Shown: piece by piece, positions 23,085 to 35,090 of the stretch
How positions within the stretch are numbered: the stretch's first letter is position 1
How the letters are laid out: each line of letters begins with the position of its first letter
From: Eurosta solidaginis
Lineage: Eukaryota; Arthropoda; Insecta; Diptera; Tephritidae
Assembly (NCBI RefSeq): GCF_040869045.1
Contig: NC_090321.1
Span: forward strand, 79,145,183-79,209,182
Length of the DNA stretch: 64,000 nucleotides
Direction: 5' to 3'
Translations under genes and position numbers: made by a program
The notes under the pieces: generated by a model
The model's database searches: none
The model's input: only the letters and a program-made list of their open reading frames with translations
Told to the model about the DNA's origin: nothing

Positions 23085-23275
23085 TAAGTTGGCTGATCAC
23101 TGCAGTGTATTCCAAGCGGAAGTTGCTGCGATTAAGGATGTCTTGGATGAAATGCTATCCAGTGCTACTACGGTTAGGGAATTTAACATCTATTCTGATA
23201 GCCAAGCGGCTATCAAGGCCTTGAGTTCAACTACAGTGCGATCGAGGGTGGTCTGGGAGTGCCTGATCTAGTGTG
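23085..23275 (+). mobile_element. RNase H fragment of a non-LTR retrotransposon
   Basis: One open frame reads ADHCSVFQAEVAAIKD, then NIYSDSQAAIKALSS, matching the Glu and Asp catalytic motifs of retrotransposon RNase H. Fewer than 70 residues remain, with no RT and no tail. Better preserved than the other copies, so perhaps a different or younger member. Confidence 0.75.
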
Positions 23276-23279
23276 TCTT

Positions 23280-24344
23280 CCTCTTATGAAAAAGAAACGA
23301 TAAATCCCCGTTTTATAATATGAATCGATCTGCCTTCATTTTAACGGAAAAAGTCCCGCTTTTACTCCGTTTTATTCACTCTTAATATAAATCCCGTTTT
23401 TACTGCCGACTGTCTTTTATCATATGAATTTTGGTCCACACGAGAAAAAATGACTTTGGATACAAATGGCGGCTTACGCTGAGTTACAGATAAGCTGAAA
23501 ATCAGATATATGTACCTCACAGTTTTCGCAAAAATCAAGGGATTTTTTTGTCCCATACAGGATTGTTAAGAAGAACATTTAAAAATGCTTAAGCAAATAA
23601 AAATGCTCATTACCCCTGAAGATGATAACAAACATTAGAGGAAGGAACGAAACGCGTGAAAGAAATATTAAGAATGTATGAAAGAAAGTGATCATTTTAT
23701 TCGAACTCGCTCTTTTTAAAAAAATTTCGGACCCTCGGCATGAGTTCATCGTTGGTCTCACTATTTTAGCTGCTATCGACGAACATTCGAGCGCAGATTT
23801 CTTAAAGGGTATCTTCGCATTTTCCTATACTTCAGACCAGAGTCTCCAGTGAGTTGCCTTAATGAACCAAAGCGTATTTACTGCATTTATGATGGCTGAT
23901 CGATTTCGATGCGTTTATCACGTGTTACTTTCTTTCTAAAGTCTTTTGTTTAGGTAGTGATGAGTTGTAGTTTTCTATTGTTTTTTCCATTTTCCTAGAA
24001 CCCTTATGCTGCTCGAACTTGATTTCGGAGCCAGGTTAAAGACCTCAACTTTTATTTCAGACTCCGTTAAATGGATTTACTATCTCATTGAATAAGAACT
24101 GAATTTTCATATTGTGAATAGGTGAAGTTCAATACGCTTCAATTGACTGTGTTTCAATAAAAAAGTAATTGTTTGAAGGTATTCCCCTAATTATTGTGCA
24201 GTCACTCTTTTGGAAGGGTAACACTTACCTAGATTAGATACAGCAGCGAACAGAAAAATAGCAGTGTCAGTTTTTGTAAAATTTCATTATAGTTTTATGT
24301 TTTTTAATTTTCGATATCTTAAAAACAAAATCTATAAAGTTTGA
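23280..24344. other. Intronic sequence, nothing recognised
   Basis: AT-rich intron without a gene or shared repeat that I could identify. Confidence 0.4.
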
Positions 24345-24684
24345 AATAAATAAATTCAAGGCGCTATATCCTCCGAAGAGATTTAATGCCAAGCTTTTCT
24401 TGCAATTTGTGTCGTGCTCCTTTTAGATTTTCCTATAAATTCGCGCTTTACGCCAACTCCGAACGGCATCTTCAAGACATAAGAGTTTTCACTGAGAATT
24501 TTTTCATGGCAGAAATACACTCGGAGCCTTTTTCTAATCACTTCCGAGGGACGACCCCGCTTAGCAAAGCTTTATTCTAATTAAAAAAGATTTTTTCTAA
24601 ATTTTGATATTACTTTGCCCGGGAGTTGAACCCAAGACCTTCGGTGTGGTAGGCGGAGCACGCTACCACCGCACCACGGTGGCA
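24345..24684 (-). mobile_element. tRNA-derived SINE, copy 1
   Basis: On the minus strand the element begins with a tRNA-like head, GCCACCGTGGTGCGGTGG. The A-box-like TGGTGCGGTGG is followed about 40 nt later by the B-box-like GGTTCAACTCC (plus strand 24,622-24,632). A body of about 260 nt ends in an AT-rich tail (AATTTATTTATTT-like). The same arrangement recurs at 29.1, 53.6 and 61.1 kb. Such elements are transcribed by RNA polymerase III and mobilised by a partner LINE; the partner is not identified here. Confidence 0.8.
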
Positions 24685-24819
24685 ACCAGTGTTTGGAAGT
24701 CTGAACTAAAACTATGGGAACCAATATCCGAAAGGTTTTAGAAAAAAATCGGAAATATGTACATATATGAAAATTTCGAACTTTTTAATTGAAGTTCTCG
24801 AAAACATCCCTTGGAAAGA

Positions 24820-25345
24820 AATAATGGGTGCCCCGTCATAAGGCAATAAAAGGTCAAAGTGCACCACTCCATGAATATACGATAGACGACCTAATCCGTT
24901 TGGAACAAATTAAAAGGAGACGGCAGTTGCATATGATCAGTCCAGCAACGCTTTCTTGAATTGAAGCGCGGGACAGACGAATTTTTATGTGTGCAAGTCT
25001 TACGAAATCAGGCTTACAAAGTTGCTCATATCTTTAAGCAAAAAGATTTGAGGCCCTTGATGAGCGTGCCAGCAGGGCACTGCTTTCTAGCGTCGCATAT
25101 TTTTTAGGTGTCGTCAGTAAAGGTAGATGTTGGATATGTGGCCTGCAAGAATACACGGCCCAGCATGTTCTATGTTCGAGCTCTGCACTCACAAGTTCAA
25201 GGCTTCTACTACTAGGGGCGGCAGATTCGTCAGATTTTGAGGCACTCATTAGGTTGTATCCTAGAAAACTTCTACATAGCTAATATTTTCGTGGAGAACG
25301 GAATAATTTTATAACATATGCAATTCTTGGATACCTAATTGGCTC
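24820..25345 (+). mobile_element. Retrotransposon C-terminal fragment
   Basis: The plus strand, in broken frames, reads a VPRHKAIKG-like RNase H end, then LIRLEQIKRRRQLHMIS, then GRCWICGLQEYTAQHVLCSS, the Cys/His tail typical of this family. Stops and frameshifts are present. It is a 5'-truncated member of the family at 7.9-10.4 kb. Confidence 0.7.
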
Positions 25346-26340
25346 ATCCGGTTTATGCAAGGTATTCATTGACAGACTCCAGAATAAAGAATTGCATCAG
25401 TACTAAAAACGGAAACCCTTTTAGCTTTAAACTGAAGGGTATCACATGGACAAAATTCCCATATATTATGGTTAAGGAGTCTATATTCTCTTTCAGAGCC
25501 GGCGTTAACAGAGGACTTAAGGTTATTGTTGTTATTGATGGATTATAAAAGCTTTGCGCTGGTATGGGCATACTAAAGCGAATAAAAGCAAATGTTATGG
25601 TAATAAACACAATAGCAAAGGACGGGGGAGAACGCCACTTAGTTGAGAAAGAGGTTGAGGGTGACGGACCAAGGGCTGCCGTCTCACTATAACTCATTTA
25701 ATTTGTTGCGTAACTGTCAAAAATTTTCATATTCGGAGCAGACCTTTGAATCTGAATTGCTCCATGGTCTCTTGCTAAGAAACGGTATCCAACTCATTTC
25801 ACCTTCAAAATGGTGGGTACGCTGCCGCTGCTTCTTCAAAACTTTCGTGGCTCCTTTGCTTTTCTCGATCAAGGGTGTCCTGTGTCCTTCCCTTCCCTTC
25901 GTAGCAGCCACGGTGCTCTCAGCTCACACGGCTGCTTCCCATAACTTCGATCTTAGTTGTTAATTGAAAATAGTTTTTATAATTACAATTTGCCTGTCAG
26001 TGTTATAACAACAACAGCAAGAACAACAAAAGCCATAAATCCAAAAATTTATTAAAAAAAAAAAAATATTTAAGCATTTTTAATATCTGATTTCCGGAGG
26101 GCGGACTTCGCTCGCGCTACAGAAAAGTAGCCATATCTCATTATGTGGCTCTACACAGCGGTCATATGACCTATCCTAGCGTACGAAGCCAAAGGTGTGG
26201 TTGGCAGCGCCGGACAAGTAGTACATCCACATACTCCGGTCAGCAACTAGCTCAGCCATCCGTATTATGGAGGCTAGACGTTGAAACGAAAAGCTGTACG
26301 GCCACAACGGTAGCCTAAGAATGTTCCCCATCGTGGATGT
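25346..26340. other. Intronic sequence, nothing recognised
   Basis: A mixture of short overlapping frames on both strands with no family signature, plus an A-rich segment at about 25,998-26,070. Confidence 0.4.
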
Positions 26341-26346
26341 GACAAC

Positions 26347-26610
26347 ATGTTACATACCATCCACATTGAGCTTCACAAGAATTTCAAGGTAAGTTTTCCC
26401 TCAAGAACGGATTTGTCAGGCGACAAAGTCTACAAAGAGGACGTAACTTCACTTTACACTGACGGGTTCAAAACAGCCTGCGGTGTTGGTGCGAGGTTTT
26501 CTCCAAACTCAGCTAGTATCTTCCAAGCAGAGATGCTAGGTATTTTCCTGGTAGAGAATCGGGTAAGCGACAGTGGGATACGCATGATGATGAATCTCTG
26601 TAATTAAATC
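26347..26610 (+). mobile_element. RNase H N-terminal fragment
   Basis: The open frame includes SLYTDGFKTACGVGARF (first catalytic Asp region) and SIFQAEMLGIF (catalytic Glu region) of retrotransposon RNase H. It breaks off before the third motif. Confidence 0.7.
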
Positions 26611-26861
26611 CAGTAAAGGACCATCGATATGAACCTAATAGTTTATGTGAAAAAAGTACTAAGTGGCATATTTTACTCCTGAAAAATGCAAAAAGCACAT
26701 TTTTCGGGGACTTCGGGGACAACACTGGTGAAACGACAGAACAAACAAGAATTTAGAGCAAGACAATTGAAGGCTTACTTCACCTGGTTACTTCGTCATG
26801 ACCTAACCCATAATAAACACGGGTATATTGGTTTTGAAAAAACATGAAATTTTACTATTTT

Positions 26862-26867
26862 TTTATT
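26862..26867 (-). promoter_or_regulatory. Candidate polyadenylation signal of the nested gene
   Basis: Minus-strand AATAAA about 160 nt downstream of the stop codon at 27,029-27,027. Plausible position only. Confidence 0.3.
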
Positions 26868-27026
26868 AATAGACAAAAGCCTAAAATTATAAGTAACCAA
26901 AGGCGATTTTTAACAAAAGATTAATTTACGTTCAATAAAACTTTCACAAAAATTATACTTAAAATATATGTATTTGCCTTGAAAATGATTTTCTCATATT
27001 TAGTTTATGTACTGTAATTCGTATTT

Positions 27027-27752
27027 TTATTTGGTCACTTCCTTAATGCAAAAATCTTTCACTTTTAGACAGTCGCACTCGATGGGCCGCATTGGTCTAG
27101 GCGGTAGTTTTTTACATTCCGAAAAACTCGGATATGGCGTACAAGGTTTTTTACAATCATCTTTTTCTCGAAATATTCTGCATTTAAATTCACATCTCTT
27201 TGTACGACAACCAGGCCATACGATTTTTGCACATTGCGGATGAACATTGTTAGGACATTGCCTTGCCATTTCACACATTTCGGATTGGGCTATATTCTTT
27301 CGTACGATTTTGCGCCGTTCTGGTTTAGGTACATCAAATTCTTGATAGCAACAGATGGGCCAATTTAATGTTTGCAGTTCACCAAATTCACACCAGGTTA
27401 TTTGATATTTCCGGTTTTTATCAGACGGAGCATAGTATAAATCATCAAAACGAGGTAGCATATCAATACAGGGATTGGGACAACATTCTGGTGGAACATC
27501 TGCTGGTTTCACTTTTTCCTCACAGGGTTTTGTTTTACTTTTAGCCTTGAGCACCTCTTCGCTACATATAGGAACTTTGTACATCGTACAATCACGTGCG
27601 GGTTTAATTTTTTTTGGAGCTTTTGTTTTTGACTTCGGTATATAACAGCCACCTTTCGTGCTCGTAAGTCTTATTGGTTGGCGGAGGACAACTGGTTTGG
27701 CTATTTGTGAGCCGGTTAGCGCAGATATGCGAACGATATTTTGCAATGCCAT
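27027..27752 (-). CDS. Nested cysteine-rich protein, DUF1431-like
   Basis: A single uninterrupted ATG-to-stop frame of 241 codons within the large intron, on the host-gene strand. It has 22 cysteines (about 9%), frequent Pro and Lys, and conserved-looking phrases: RLTSTKGGCYIPK, FDDLYYAPSDKNRKYQITW, TPYPSFSECKKLPPRP, RPIECDCLK. This pattern fits, from memory, the insect DUF1431 family of mostly testis-expressed small proteins. The first 35 residues (MALQNIVRISAL, then basic and hydroxylated residues without acid) look like a mitochondrial targeting presequence, which would suit sperm mitochondrial derivatives; that is inference. No membrane segment. It is intact amid heavily mutated neighbours, which argues for selection. 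No intron is visible, so retroposition of an ancestor is possible. Confidence 0.8.
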   Translation of the reverse strand: MALQNIVRISALTGSQIAKPVVLRQPIRLTSTKGGCYIPKSKTKAPKKIKPARDCTMYKVPICSEEVLKAKSKTKPCEEKVKPADVPPECCPNPCIDMLPRFDDLYYAPSDKNRKYQITWCEFGELQTLNWPICCYQEFDVPKPERRKIVRKNIAQSEMCEMARQCPNNVHPQCAKIVWPGCRTKRCEFKCRIFREKDDCKKPCTPYPSFSECKKLPPRPMRPIECDCLKVKDFCIKEVTK

Positions 27753-28030
27753 TTTTACACACGAATTTTTGCGACACAGGTTTTAACGGATTAAAGAATT
27801 TAGATAGATGCCAAAAAAGTTTTAATTTATTGAACAAGAAAATATTAGTTCAGAATTTTTGAATTATTGTAAAATTTCGTGCTGTTTTCATTACTTAAAA
27901 ATTTGGGTTACTTTTCCTTCTTAAAAATTTTTTGTAGAGTATAAAAGGGCATGAGTAGGGAAACATAAAATAAAATTAATTTCCACCAAATACAAGCAGT
28001 TCAACATCTAAAAAAAAAATACTTGGCACG
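27753..28030. promoter_or_regulatory. Upstream region of the nested gene
   Basis: The 280 bp preceding the ATG are AT-rich and contain no transposon fragment that I recognise, so the promoter presumably lies here. No specific TATA or initiator element could be assigned. Short testis promoters are typical for this gene class, which is background knowledge and not seen here. Confidence 0.3.
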
Positions 28031-28034
28031 ATCC

Positions 28035-29070
28035 AAAGGTGGTATGCATTAATGATAAGCCTAACGGGAGCCCTAAAAACTACCCCGACAGCAGCATTGC
28101 ATGCCATTCTGTACATCCTGCCACTGCAACAAGGCTTAAGACTGCACAATAGAGCCGGAGGGTTGGCGCAAGGGTGCGGAAATGGCGGAAAATACTACGC
28201 ACGGTTATACCGATGGTTCTAAATAAACGGAAGGTGGCGGCTCAACTGCTTACTGTGTAGATGTAGAAATAAGTCGATCCACCAACCGCCAGATCACTGC
28301 AGTATCGTTCGTGTTTACGCTTCAGTCGCGTCAATACAAACATGCATATGTTGGTAGTCAGGTGGCGACCAAAGTAATAATCTCACACAGTACTTCATCA
28401 AAAAGTATCCGGGAAAGCAAAGAAGTATTAGACAAACTTTCAGGCCGGACCATACACCTATACTGGGTTCGTGGTCATAAAATTATAGAAGGTAACGAAA
28501 AGGCCAATGAGTTGGCGAATAAGGGTGCAGTACTCCATGAACGGTAGACGTCTCAACCCGTTTGGAGAAATCAAAATAAGACAGGAGTTGCATATGATCC
28601 GTTAAGCAAGAAGGGCATGGACAGAAGCGCGGGCTGAACATTTTCTAGGATCATACGCAAATCCCACAACATTAGACTCACAAAGTTGCTTATATCTCTA
28701 AAGAGAGAAGTCGTCAGGCTAACGACGGACATAATAGCTGGGCACTGCCTTTTGGCGTCACATGCTTATGTAGGAAGTGCGAGGAAGAAAAGGCTTAATA
28801 CATTGTGCGTTTGGGTCCTGCGCTCGCGAGGCCAAGGCTCCAGCTACTACATACGTGCGGCAGAGTTGCCAGATCTCGAGGCAGCTATTAAGTTAGATCC
28901 TAGAATACTTCTCAGTATTTGCCAAGAGGACAAAGTTATTTAAAACATGAGTCCTGGTACCTCGTTGGGGGTTTTCCGTTTAGTCGTCAAAAAAGTTCTG
29001 GTAACACTTTGGACACATTCAGTCTATGTGAGGTTTTTATAGACTGGACAGTTCAACCTAGCCTAACCTG
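28035..29070 (+). mobile_element. RNase H LINE copy, 5'-truncated
   Basis: Parallel in sequence to 9.15-10.39 kb: a SLTGALKTTPTAALHA-like thumb segment, RNase H with RTIHLYWVRGHKIIEGNEKA (28,446 onward), a C-terminal tail and the shared 3' end (ACACATTCAGTCTATGTGAG). It carries frameshifts and stops. It lacks the TA microsatellite found in the 9.6 kb copy, which makes it useful for reconstructing that locus. Confidence 0.75.
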
Positions 29071-29400
29071 GGGCGATTTATGTATATCCGAAAAGATTTG
29101 GCCCGAACTTCTCTTCCAATTTGTTCCTGCTCCTTTTTAGTTTTTCCTAGAAATTGGAGGGACGAGACCTACTTGTTTTATGCTGACTTCGAATGGCAAC
29201 TGCAATGCAGATGAGTTTTCACCGAGAAGCTTTTTATGGCAGAAATACACTCGGAGTGTTTCGTAAACCACTGAAGAGGGGCGATCCTTTTCTAATTGAA
29301 AAAAAAAACTCTTTCGAAATATTTGTTGTTGCCTTGCCCGGGACTCCAACACAAAAAGGTGGTCTGCGCAAAAATACTACCTTCGTAGCGATCCGTGGTA
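29071..29400 (-). mobile_element. tRNA-derived SINE, copy 2 (diverged)
   Basis: Body words (CGAACTTCTCTTCCAATTTG, GAAATACACTCGGAGTG, TTGCCTTGCCCGGGACT) match copy 1 in order. The tRNA-like head is badly mutated. Confidence 0.7.
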
Positions 29401-30689
29401 ATTTTTCGGTTTCTCGTAAATATCTTTTAAAATAGTAATTTTTTTATTTCCGCCTTCGGATTACTAAAACACACAAAGCTCGTCTTTTGACACCTCTCCC
29501 GACGTTTTTGGACGTGTATTAGCCATCGACCCCTATTGTAAACTTACTAGGACTTGTTTGATCGCCGAACCCTTGGGCCGTAGAAGGGTGCTTGTTAACA
29601 CTGCGGCCAAAAGTGGAGAAATTCAGGCAATTAAATCGTGATAGGTAGTCGGCTTCTTATCCGCCAACTATCTTATTGCACCCTTTGTAGACACCCTCTT
29701 CATTCGTTAGATTTATAGAGAAATCCTTGACTAACAAAGGGCTGGATTGCTTGACAAGTTGCCTTCAATAATGCTAAAACGTGGGCCATCTGCAGGCTAC
29801 TTTTGCAAAAAATCTATATTGCAGCAACTCAATGTTTACATATCACCTATGGTATAGGGCTACTGGCTGAGTGAACGCGTCCGAAAAGAAAATCAAATAC
29901 ATGTAAATAGGGACAGCTAAGATCTCTAAGACAACTGCGTTTTTATTGTAAATTTTTCATGGCAGAAATGCTCTTGAACCACTGCCAGGGCGAACTCATT
30001 TTTCAAACACTTTTGTCAGGCCTTTGGAACTTTTGGTATGGTAGGTAAGCACACTAGCCCGACACCACGGAGGCCGTGATTCAAATAACAGTCGCAAAAG
30101 GAGATTTACAACTAAAGGAGTTCAACATCCGGAAGCCATTACAGTATGGACCCGCTAACGTATTAGATTATTAAGGGATGTCTTCTCTCTTTCCTTCTAC
30201 TGTTGCACATTCCTTGTTGGCAATTCTTGGGGTGCCTTTATCGCTACAACAACAACAGGGGATTGTATGATATAGAAGTTGAACGTGGTCATATCAATTC
30301 GTTCCCGAGATGGTGGGACTAGTATCTTAATGGTGCTATTTTCCGGAACGCACGGGATCTGTACACGTCAAAAACTACTCAGGTAGTCTTCTTATCGCTA
30401 GAAGAATAAGAATATCATTCATGAATTGTCATTGAAATCTTCTAACTAACGGAAGTCCAAATTGACCATAGATAGGCGTTAGTGCCACATTGCCATTTAA
30501 AATATGGAGGTGTCTTGTGGGGCCAATGACATGCAAAATATACATACATACGTACATAGGTTGCAGATGTCGAGCTTGATTCTGGTTAAGTATTACAACA
30601 TACAGATCGAAGTTGAGGTGAAGTGACCTACTCCATGGGAAGTCTGCTTTATTTTATTGCAAGACTTGGATATTCAACTCTGAAACTAG
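29401..30689. other. Intronic sequence with a SINE scrap
   Basis: No gene. About 29,950-30,070 carries a degraded SINE piece (TTTTTCATGGCAGAAATGCT, ending ACACCACGGAGGCCGTG). The rest is unrecognised. Confidence 0.45.
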
Positions 30690-31195
30690 TGTGAATAAGG
30701 CTGAGGGCACATGATCAACCAAGCGGGAAAGGCGCGGGATCAAGCACGGGACTGTAGTGTCGAAGATTATGTATAGGTCTTACAACCTTAGACTAACAAA
30801 GTTGCTTCTATCATTAAAAAGAGAGGACTGTAGACTCATGACGGGTATTCTGACTTGACACTGCCGTCTGGCGTCACATGCCTTTAGATTAGGCTTGGTC
30901 AGTGATAACAGATGTAGTAAGTTCGGGTTGGAGGAGGAAACGATCGAGCACGTTCTGTGCTCGTGCCCTGCGCTTGTCAGGCTAAGACTCCAGCTATTAG
31001 GAGTGATACAGCTGTCAGATCTGGAAGCAGCAAGTGGCTTAAGTCCTAGGAAACTTCTAGTATTTGCTAAGAGGACGGAGTTATTTTATACCATAGGTCC
31101 AGGTTTTTGATAGGGTTTTTCAGTTCGGTCGTTAGAACAAACTTCTGGTAACACTACGGACTCATTCAATCTCCTCATGGACCTAACCTAAGATT
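30690..31195 (+). mobile_element. LINE C-terminal fragment
   Basis: The frame at 30,895-31,110 reads CSKFGLEEETIEHVLCSCPAL, the Cys/His tail of the RNase H LINE family, with upstream NQAGKARDQARD-type sequence in other frames. The family 3' end follows. Confidence 0.75.
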
Positions 31196-32170
31196 GAGGG
31201 CTTTCTTATTTCTGATAGTTTAATAGAAACTATATGTTCAGCATATCATTACGCCGCTTTACGATGACTATTTTCGCTTCATTGGGTAAATTGTTTAGGT
31301 ATCATAAGGAGATATGCCTTGGCAGTTCTGATCGCGGTATTTTAGCAGACCTGCAGCTTCTTACAGTTTGTTTCTTTGAAGTTAGGCGCCCATATCAGAG
31401 AGGAATAGCGCATGAGCGACTGGCCAATTGCTTTATAAGCTGTTAGCAGTATCTCTTTTACCTTGCCTAAGTGCTGCCAGCATCGTAACCATCATTACTA
31501 GATATAATTATCATCAGCATCATCATTATCATGACATACCTTATATTATCATTACCTTCATGTAATTTTTTAAAATTTGGTTTTTTTCTTTCTCTGTTCT
31601 TTCCATTTCTTTTCAGTTGCTCGTAAATTCCCTGGCCCCCTACCAAAAACAAAGATATTTAAATAGCGTTAACTTATCGATCATGACCAACCGCAAACAG
31701 AAAATGATAGGGATAAATCAACAACAACATTGCTATGTTCAATTGTTTATGCAAATATGTATGTATGTAAGTTTGCGCAAAGTAATCAAAACATAGCGCC
31801 ACAAATTAAAATGTTACCGACGGTGTATGCAACGGATTACTTAACTAACTAAACTTGCATAATCATAATGGCAATCGATTTGAAGTATAAGCTGGTATTT
31901 GAGATGTAAGTTAAGAAATTTCGTTGAGTTAAAGTCAGTTGAGCTCAGCCAGACTAAATGTGGAGGATAGAAAAAAAGGGGAAGGTGTGAGGTGTATTCT
32001 TCCACTTTCAGAACTTACAATTTTCTAGAATTGGATCACCTGGGAAATAGAAGCGTAACTCTGAGCCCACGAACCGGTCCGGTTCAAGTGGTTCAACTCT
32101 TTTATACCAAGTGGTAAATTAGCAATGAGATATCTAATGGCAAATGTCGCATTCAGATGACCGCTCTTGT
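31196..32170. other. Intronic sequence, nothing recognised
   Basis: AT-rich, with a short CAT/ATC-rich patch near 31,490-31,550. No gene or shared repeat found. Confidence 0.4.
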
Positions 32171-32174
32171 ATAG

Positions 32175-32282
32175 CATTCACATTGCGCGATAAACTCTAG
32201 GTTATGATCCATTTTAGAGTTTACCAGTACTGCTAAACTCCAAATGGGGCCATTAACTCGAGTTTATTGCGCAATGTGAATG
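32175..32282. repeat. Small inverted-repeat hairpin element
   Basis: Arms of 23 nt at 32,175-32,197 and 32,260-32,282 (CATTCACATTGCGC at the left end) pair at 22 of 23 positions and enclose 62 nt. Possibly a very short MITE or foldback. I did not find another copy. Confidence 0.7.
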
Positions 32283-32584
32283 TTATGTGGCGAGGTTACT
32301 TGGGATTGAATATCTTTTGGGATAGATGAAATTGCCGGGCCTTTCAAAATGTCACTAAATGGGCTATCAAGGATACTCCTCATTTCATCGAAGTGCGTCC
32401 AGCCTTGGTGATAACAAATGCAACGACACACAAAGCCTCCAGGCCAGCTTGGCTGCTTGAAACCATACGGTCATAGTAGTACAGCACCATCAAAAAACGA
32501 TTACTGGATCCCGTACTTGTACTTCGTTGGGATCTAAGAGCCAAGATAGAGGTGAAAGGTTGCCGCCAGGGGCGTATATGCGGG

Positions 32585-33105
32585 ACGAAGCTATAAACAT
32601 ATATACTCCAGTGGTTCCAAACTAATAGATATGGTAGGCTCTGCGGTTGTAGTGTCTTTCAGGGGGAAGTAGTGCCCGTAATAAAAAAGTAGTAAATACA
32701 CTATAGCTTAAACAACAACCGCGTAAAATTTTATATTGACTGCCAACAGCAATTAAGGCAATAATCATTCATAACAGATGGCAATGAAAAAGCGAGTGAT
32801 CTCGCCAACCAGAATGGGCGGAATAAAAAGAATGAAAGAGTTGCTCATGATCGACCAAGCAGGAAAGGAGTTAGGCTGGGCACAGGCTATGTCGAAGATC
32901 ATGTGCAGGACTGAAGACCTCTGACCAACCAAGTTGCTCTTAACACTAAAAATGGGGGACAGCAAGTAGTAAAGGTCCTAGAATGATTTTAGTTTCTAGG
33001 GTGTTTCAGTTTTGTCGTCAAACAACTACTACCAACACTTTGCGTACATTCAGTCAATGTAAGGAACTCAGGGAGCGACCAGTGCAACCGTATCTAAGAT
33101 GAAAA
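32585..33105 (+). mobile_element. Heavily decayed RNase H LINE copy
   Basis: Starts with a degenerate RNase H beginning (SKLIDMVGSAVVVSF-like), then RMKELLMIDQAGKEL, and ends with the family 3' segment near 33,015-33,095. Every frame is broken. Confidence 0.6.
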
Positions 33106-33346
33106 GTTACATATAAATTTGACGTTATAACAAATTGAAGGGCTCAGAACCAAAAGGATCTAAGTGAAATTTTTTTTAAAATTGAGTTATACCCATATTT
33201 GTTGACAATGCGATCCAAGCCATTTTGGACATTTTAGTGCCCATATATTTGCTAGGCCAAAAACGTACTAAATTTTATTGGCATTAATGATTGGAGCCAA
33301 AAGGATCTAAGTGCGCTCCTCCAAGCAATAAAATTTAGTTGCTCTG

Positions 33347-34075
33347 CCAAAAGAACATGCAGAATTTTTTCAAGTATGCAGTTTTGTAGCCCGTTTAATT
33401 TTAGTATAATAAAGTGCTAAACTTAGGTTCGTAGGAAGTCTCACTGAATTGAAAGAGGTGAAGAAGCCTCTCCCCTCTCTCGTCTGTGCCGCAGACTTGG
33501 GTTCAATACTTGACTAATGTAAAAGCAGGCTTACATGTATGTTGTATTTTATGTTGTATATTTTCTGTAAATACTTAATATAATGTCACTATGCCTAATG
33601 TATGCCAAATTCGCGAAAATTTGTTATTTTGGCCGAGCAATCAACGTTCGAAATTTTATTGCAACAATTTTTGGAGCCAAAAGGGTCTAAGTGCGCTTGG
33701 ATACAGAAAAAAAATTGCCAAAAATCAGCGAGACTTCCTACGAACTTAAGTTTAGCACTTCATTATACTAAAATTAAACGTGCTACAAAACTGCATACTT
33801 GAAAAAATTCTGCATGTTCTTTTGGCCGAGCAATCAACGTTCGAAATTTTATTGCAACAATTTTTGGAGCCAAAAGGGTCTAAGTGCGCTTGGATCCAGA
33901 AAAAAATTGTCAATAATCAGCGAGACTTCCTACGAATTTAAAGTTTAGCACATTATTATACTAAAATTAAACGGGCTACAAGACTGCATATTCGAAAAAA
34001 TTCTACATGTTCTTTTGGCCGAGCAATCAACGTTCGAAATTTTATTGCAATAATTTTTGGAAATTTTTGCAATAA
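33347..34075. repeat. Foldback plus 193-bp tandem repeat
   Basis: GGCCGAGCAATCAACGTTCG recurs at 33,631, 33,824 and 34,017 (193-bp period; the last unit is truncated). A 97-nt part of the unit (33,730-33,826) also exists in inverted orientation at 33,347-33,443 at roughly 97% identity. AGCCAAAAGG(A/G)TCTAAGTGCGCT words appear at about 33,295, 33,675 and 33,868. No coding capacity. Confidence 0.85.
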
Positions 34076-34544
34076 TTTTTGGAAATTTACAGTTATTTTC
34101 CATCTGCAGTAAACATCCTTTGAATTAGTTGACTAACCTGCATTCATTTAGACAGGAATCATTTCAAACTCATTTACCCAGAATTTACAATAAGTAATTT
34201 ACATTATAGGGTGGTGCCCTAGTACATAATATGTGTTAATGTGTATCAAATGCCAGCTAGACAAGCAGACGGTGTTAATACTACTAGCATATCTATGTAT
34301 GTATGTTTAATATATCCAACCTCCCCATTTGCAACGAACAGCCTTCGTGTGGTGCCATAACTTGCAACACATTATTGTGGTGACTGGACAGCGCATGCGC
34401 GTCGACTTTTCATTCTTTTTTGCACATTTTTGTGTGCTCTATCATTTATTTGCTTTCTTTTGCATGTACTATATTAAATCTTTTTATAGATACATATTAG
34501 TGGCGAAAATGAGGAAAAAAAAACAAGTAAGTGCTTAGACACTT

Positions 34545-35090
34545 TGTAACCGAACATTATATACTCAGCGCGAGTTTCAATTGTACAGTTAATTTCAGAT
34601 AAATTACTTTTTATAATTTTGTCACAAGGGATTTATTTTTTTGAGGCTCTAAAACTGTTGTGTAATGCTTGATCGGAAAAGGGGCGTGGCCCATTAAAAA
34701 ATTTCTCCCAATCTCCTCTTACAATAAAACTTGGTAAGTGAAATTTAATTGATACAAAAGTATTTTTAGATAAGATACATCTTATTATTCTAGTCTCCCA
34801 CATTCTTAAACATTCTTTTTATATAAAAGTGGGCGTGGTCTTTAACCGACCTGATCCATTTTTACAGTCCTGCTATAAGGAAAATATGTGCATTAATTCT
34901 TACTAGTATCGCCTGTGGTCAAAATTCGACCAACTTGTATTTTTTTCAACTCAGTCTATGCATCAAGTGTTGGAAATATATCAACTGGTCTAACTTACTT
35001 AAATTTTTCATTAAAATTTTGAATTTGATCTAAGACGTTGTACTTTTTGATTGTATTTTCTTAAATTTCCTACAAACTTTTCACATGTAA
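34545..35090 (-). repeat. Dispersed 'CCACGCCCAC' element, fragment 1
   Basis: Reverse-complement relative of 59.16-60.26 kb: contains TATACTCAGCGCGAG, the complement of the CACGATGAGTATA end, and AAAAGTGGGCGTGGTC. Non-coding. Copies also at 40.5-41.6, 47.9-48.4, 58.8-60.3 and 61.5-62.9 kb. Confidence 0.65.
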
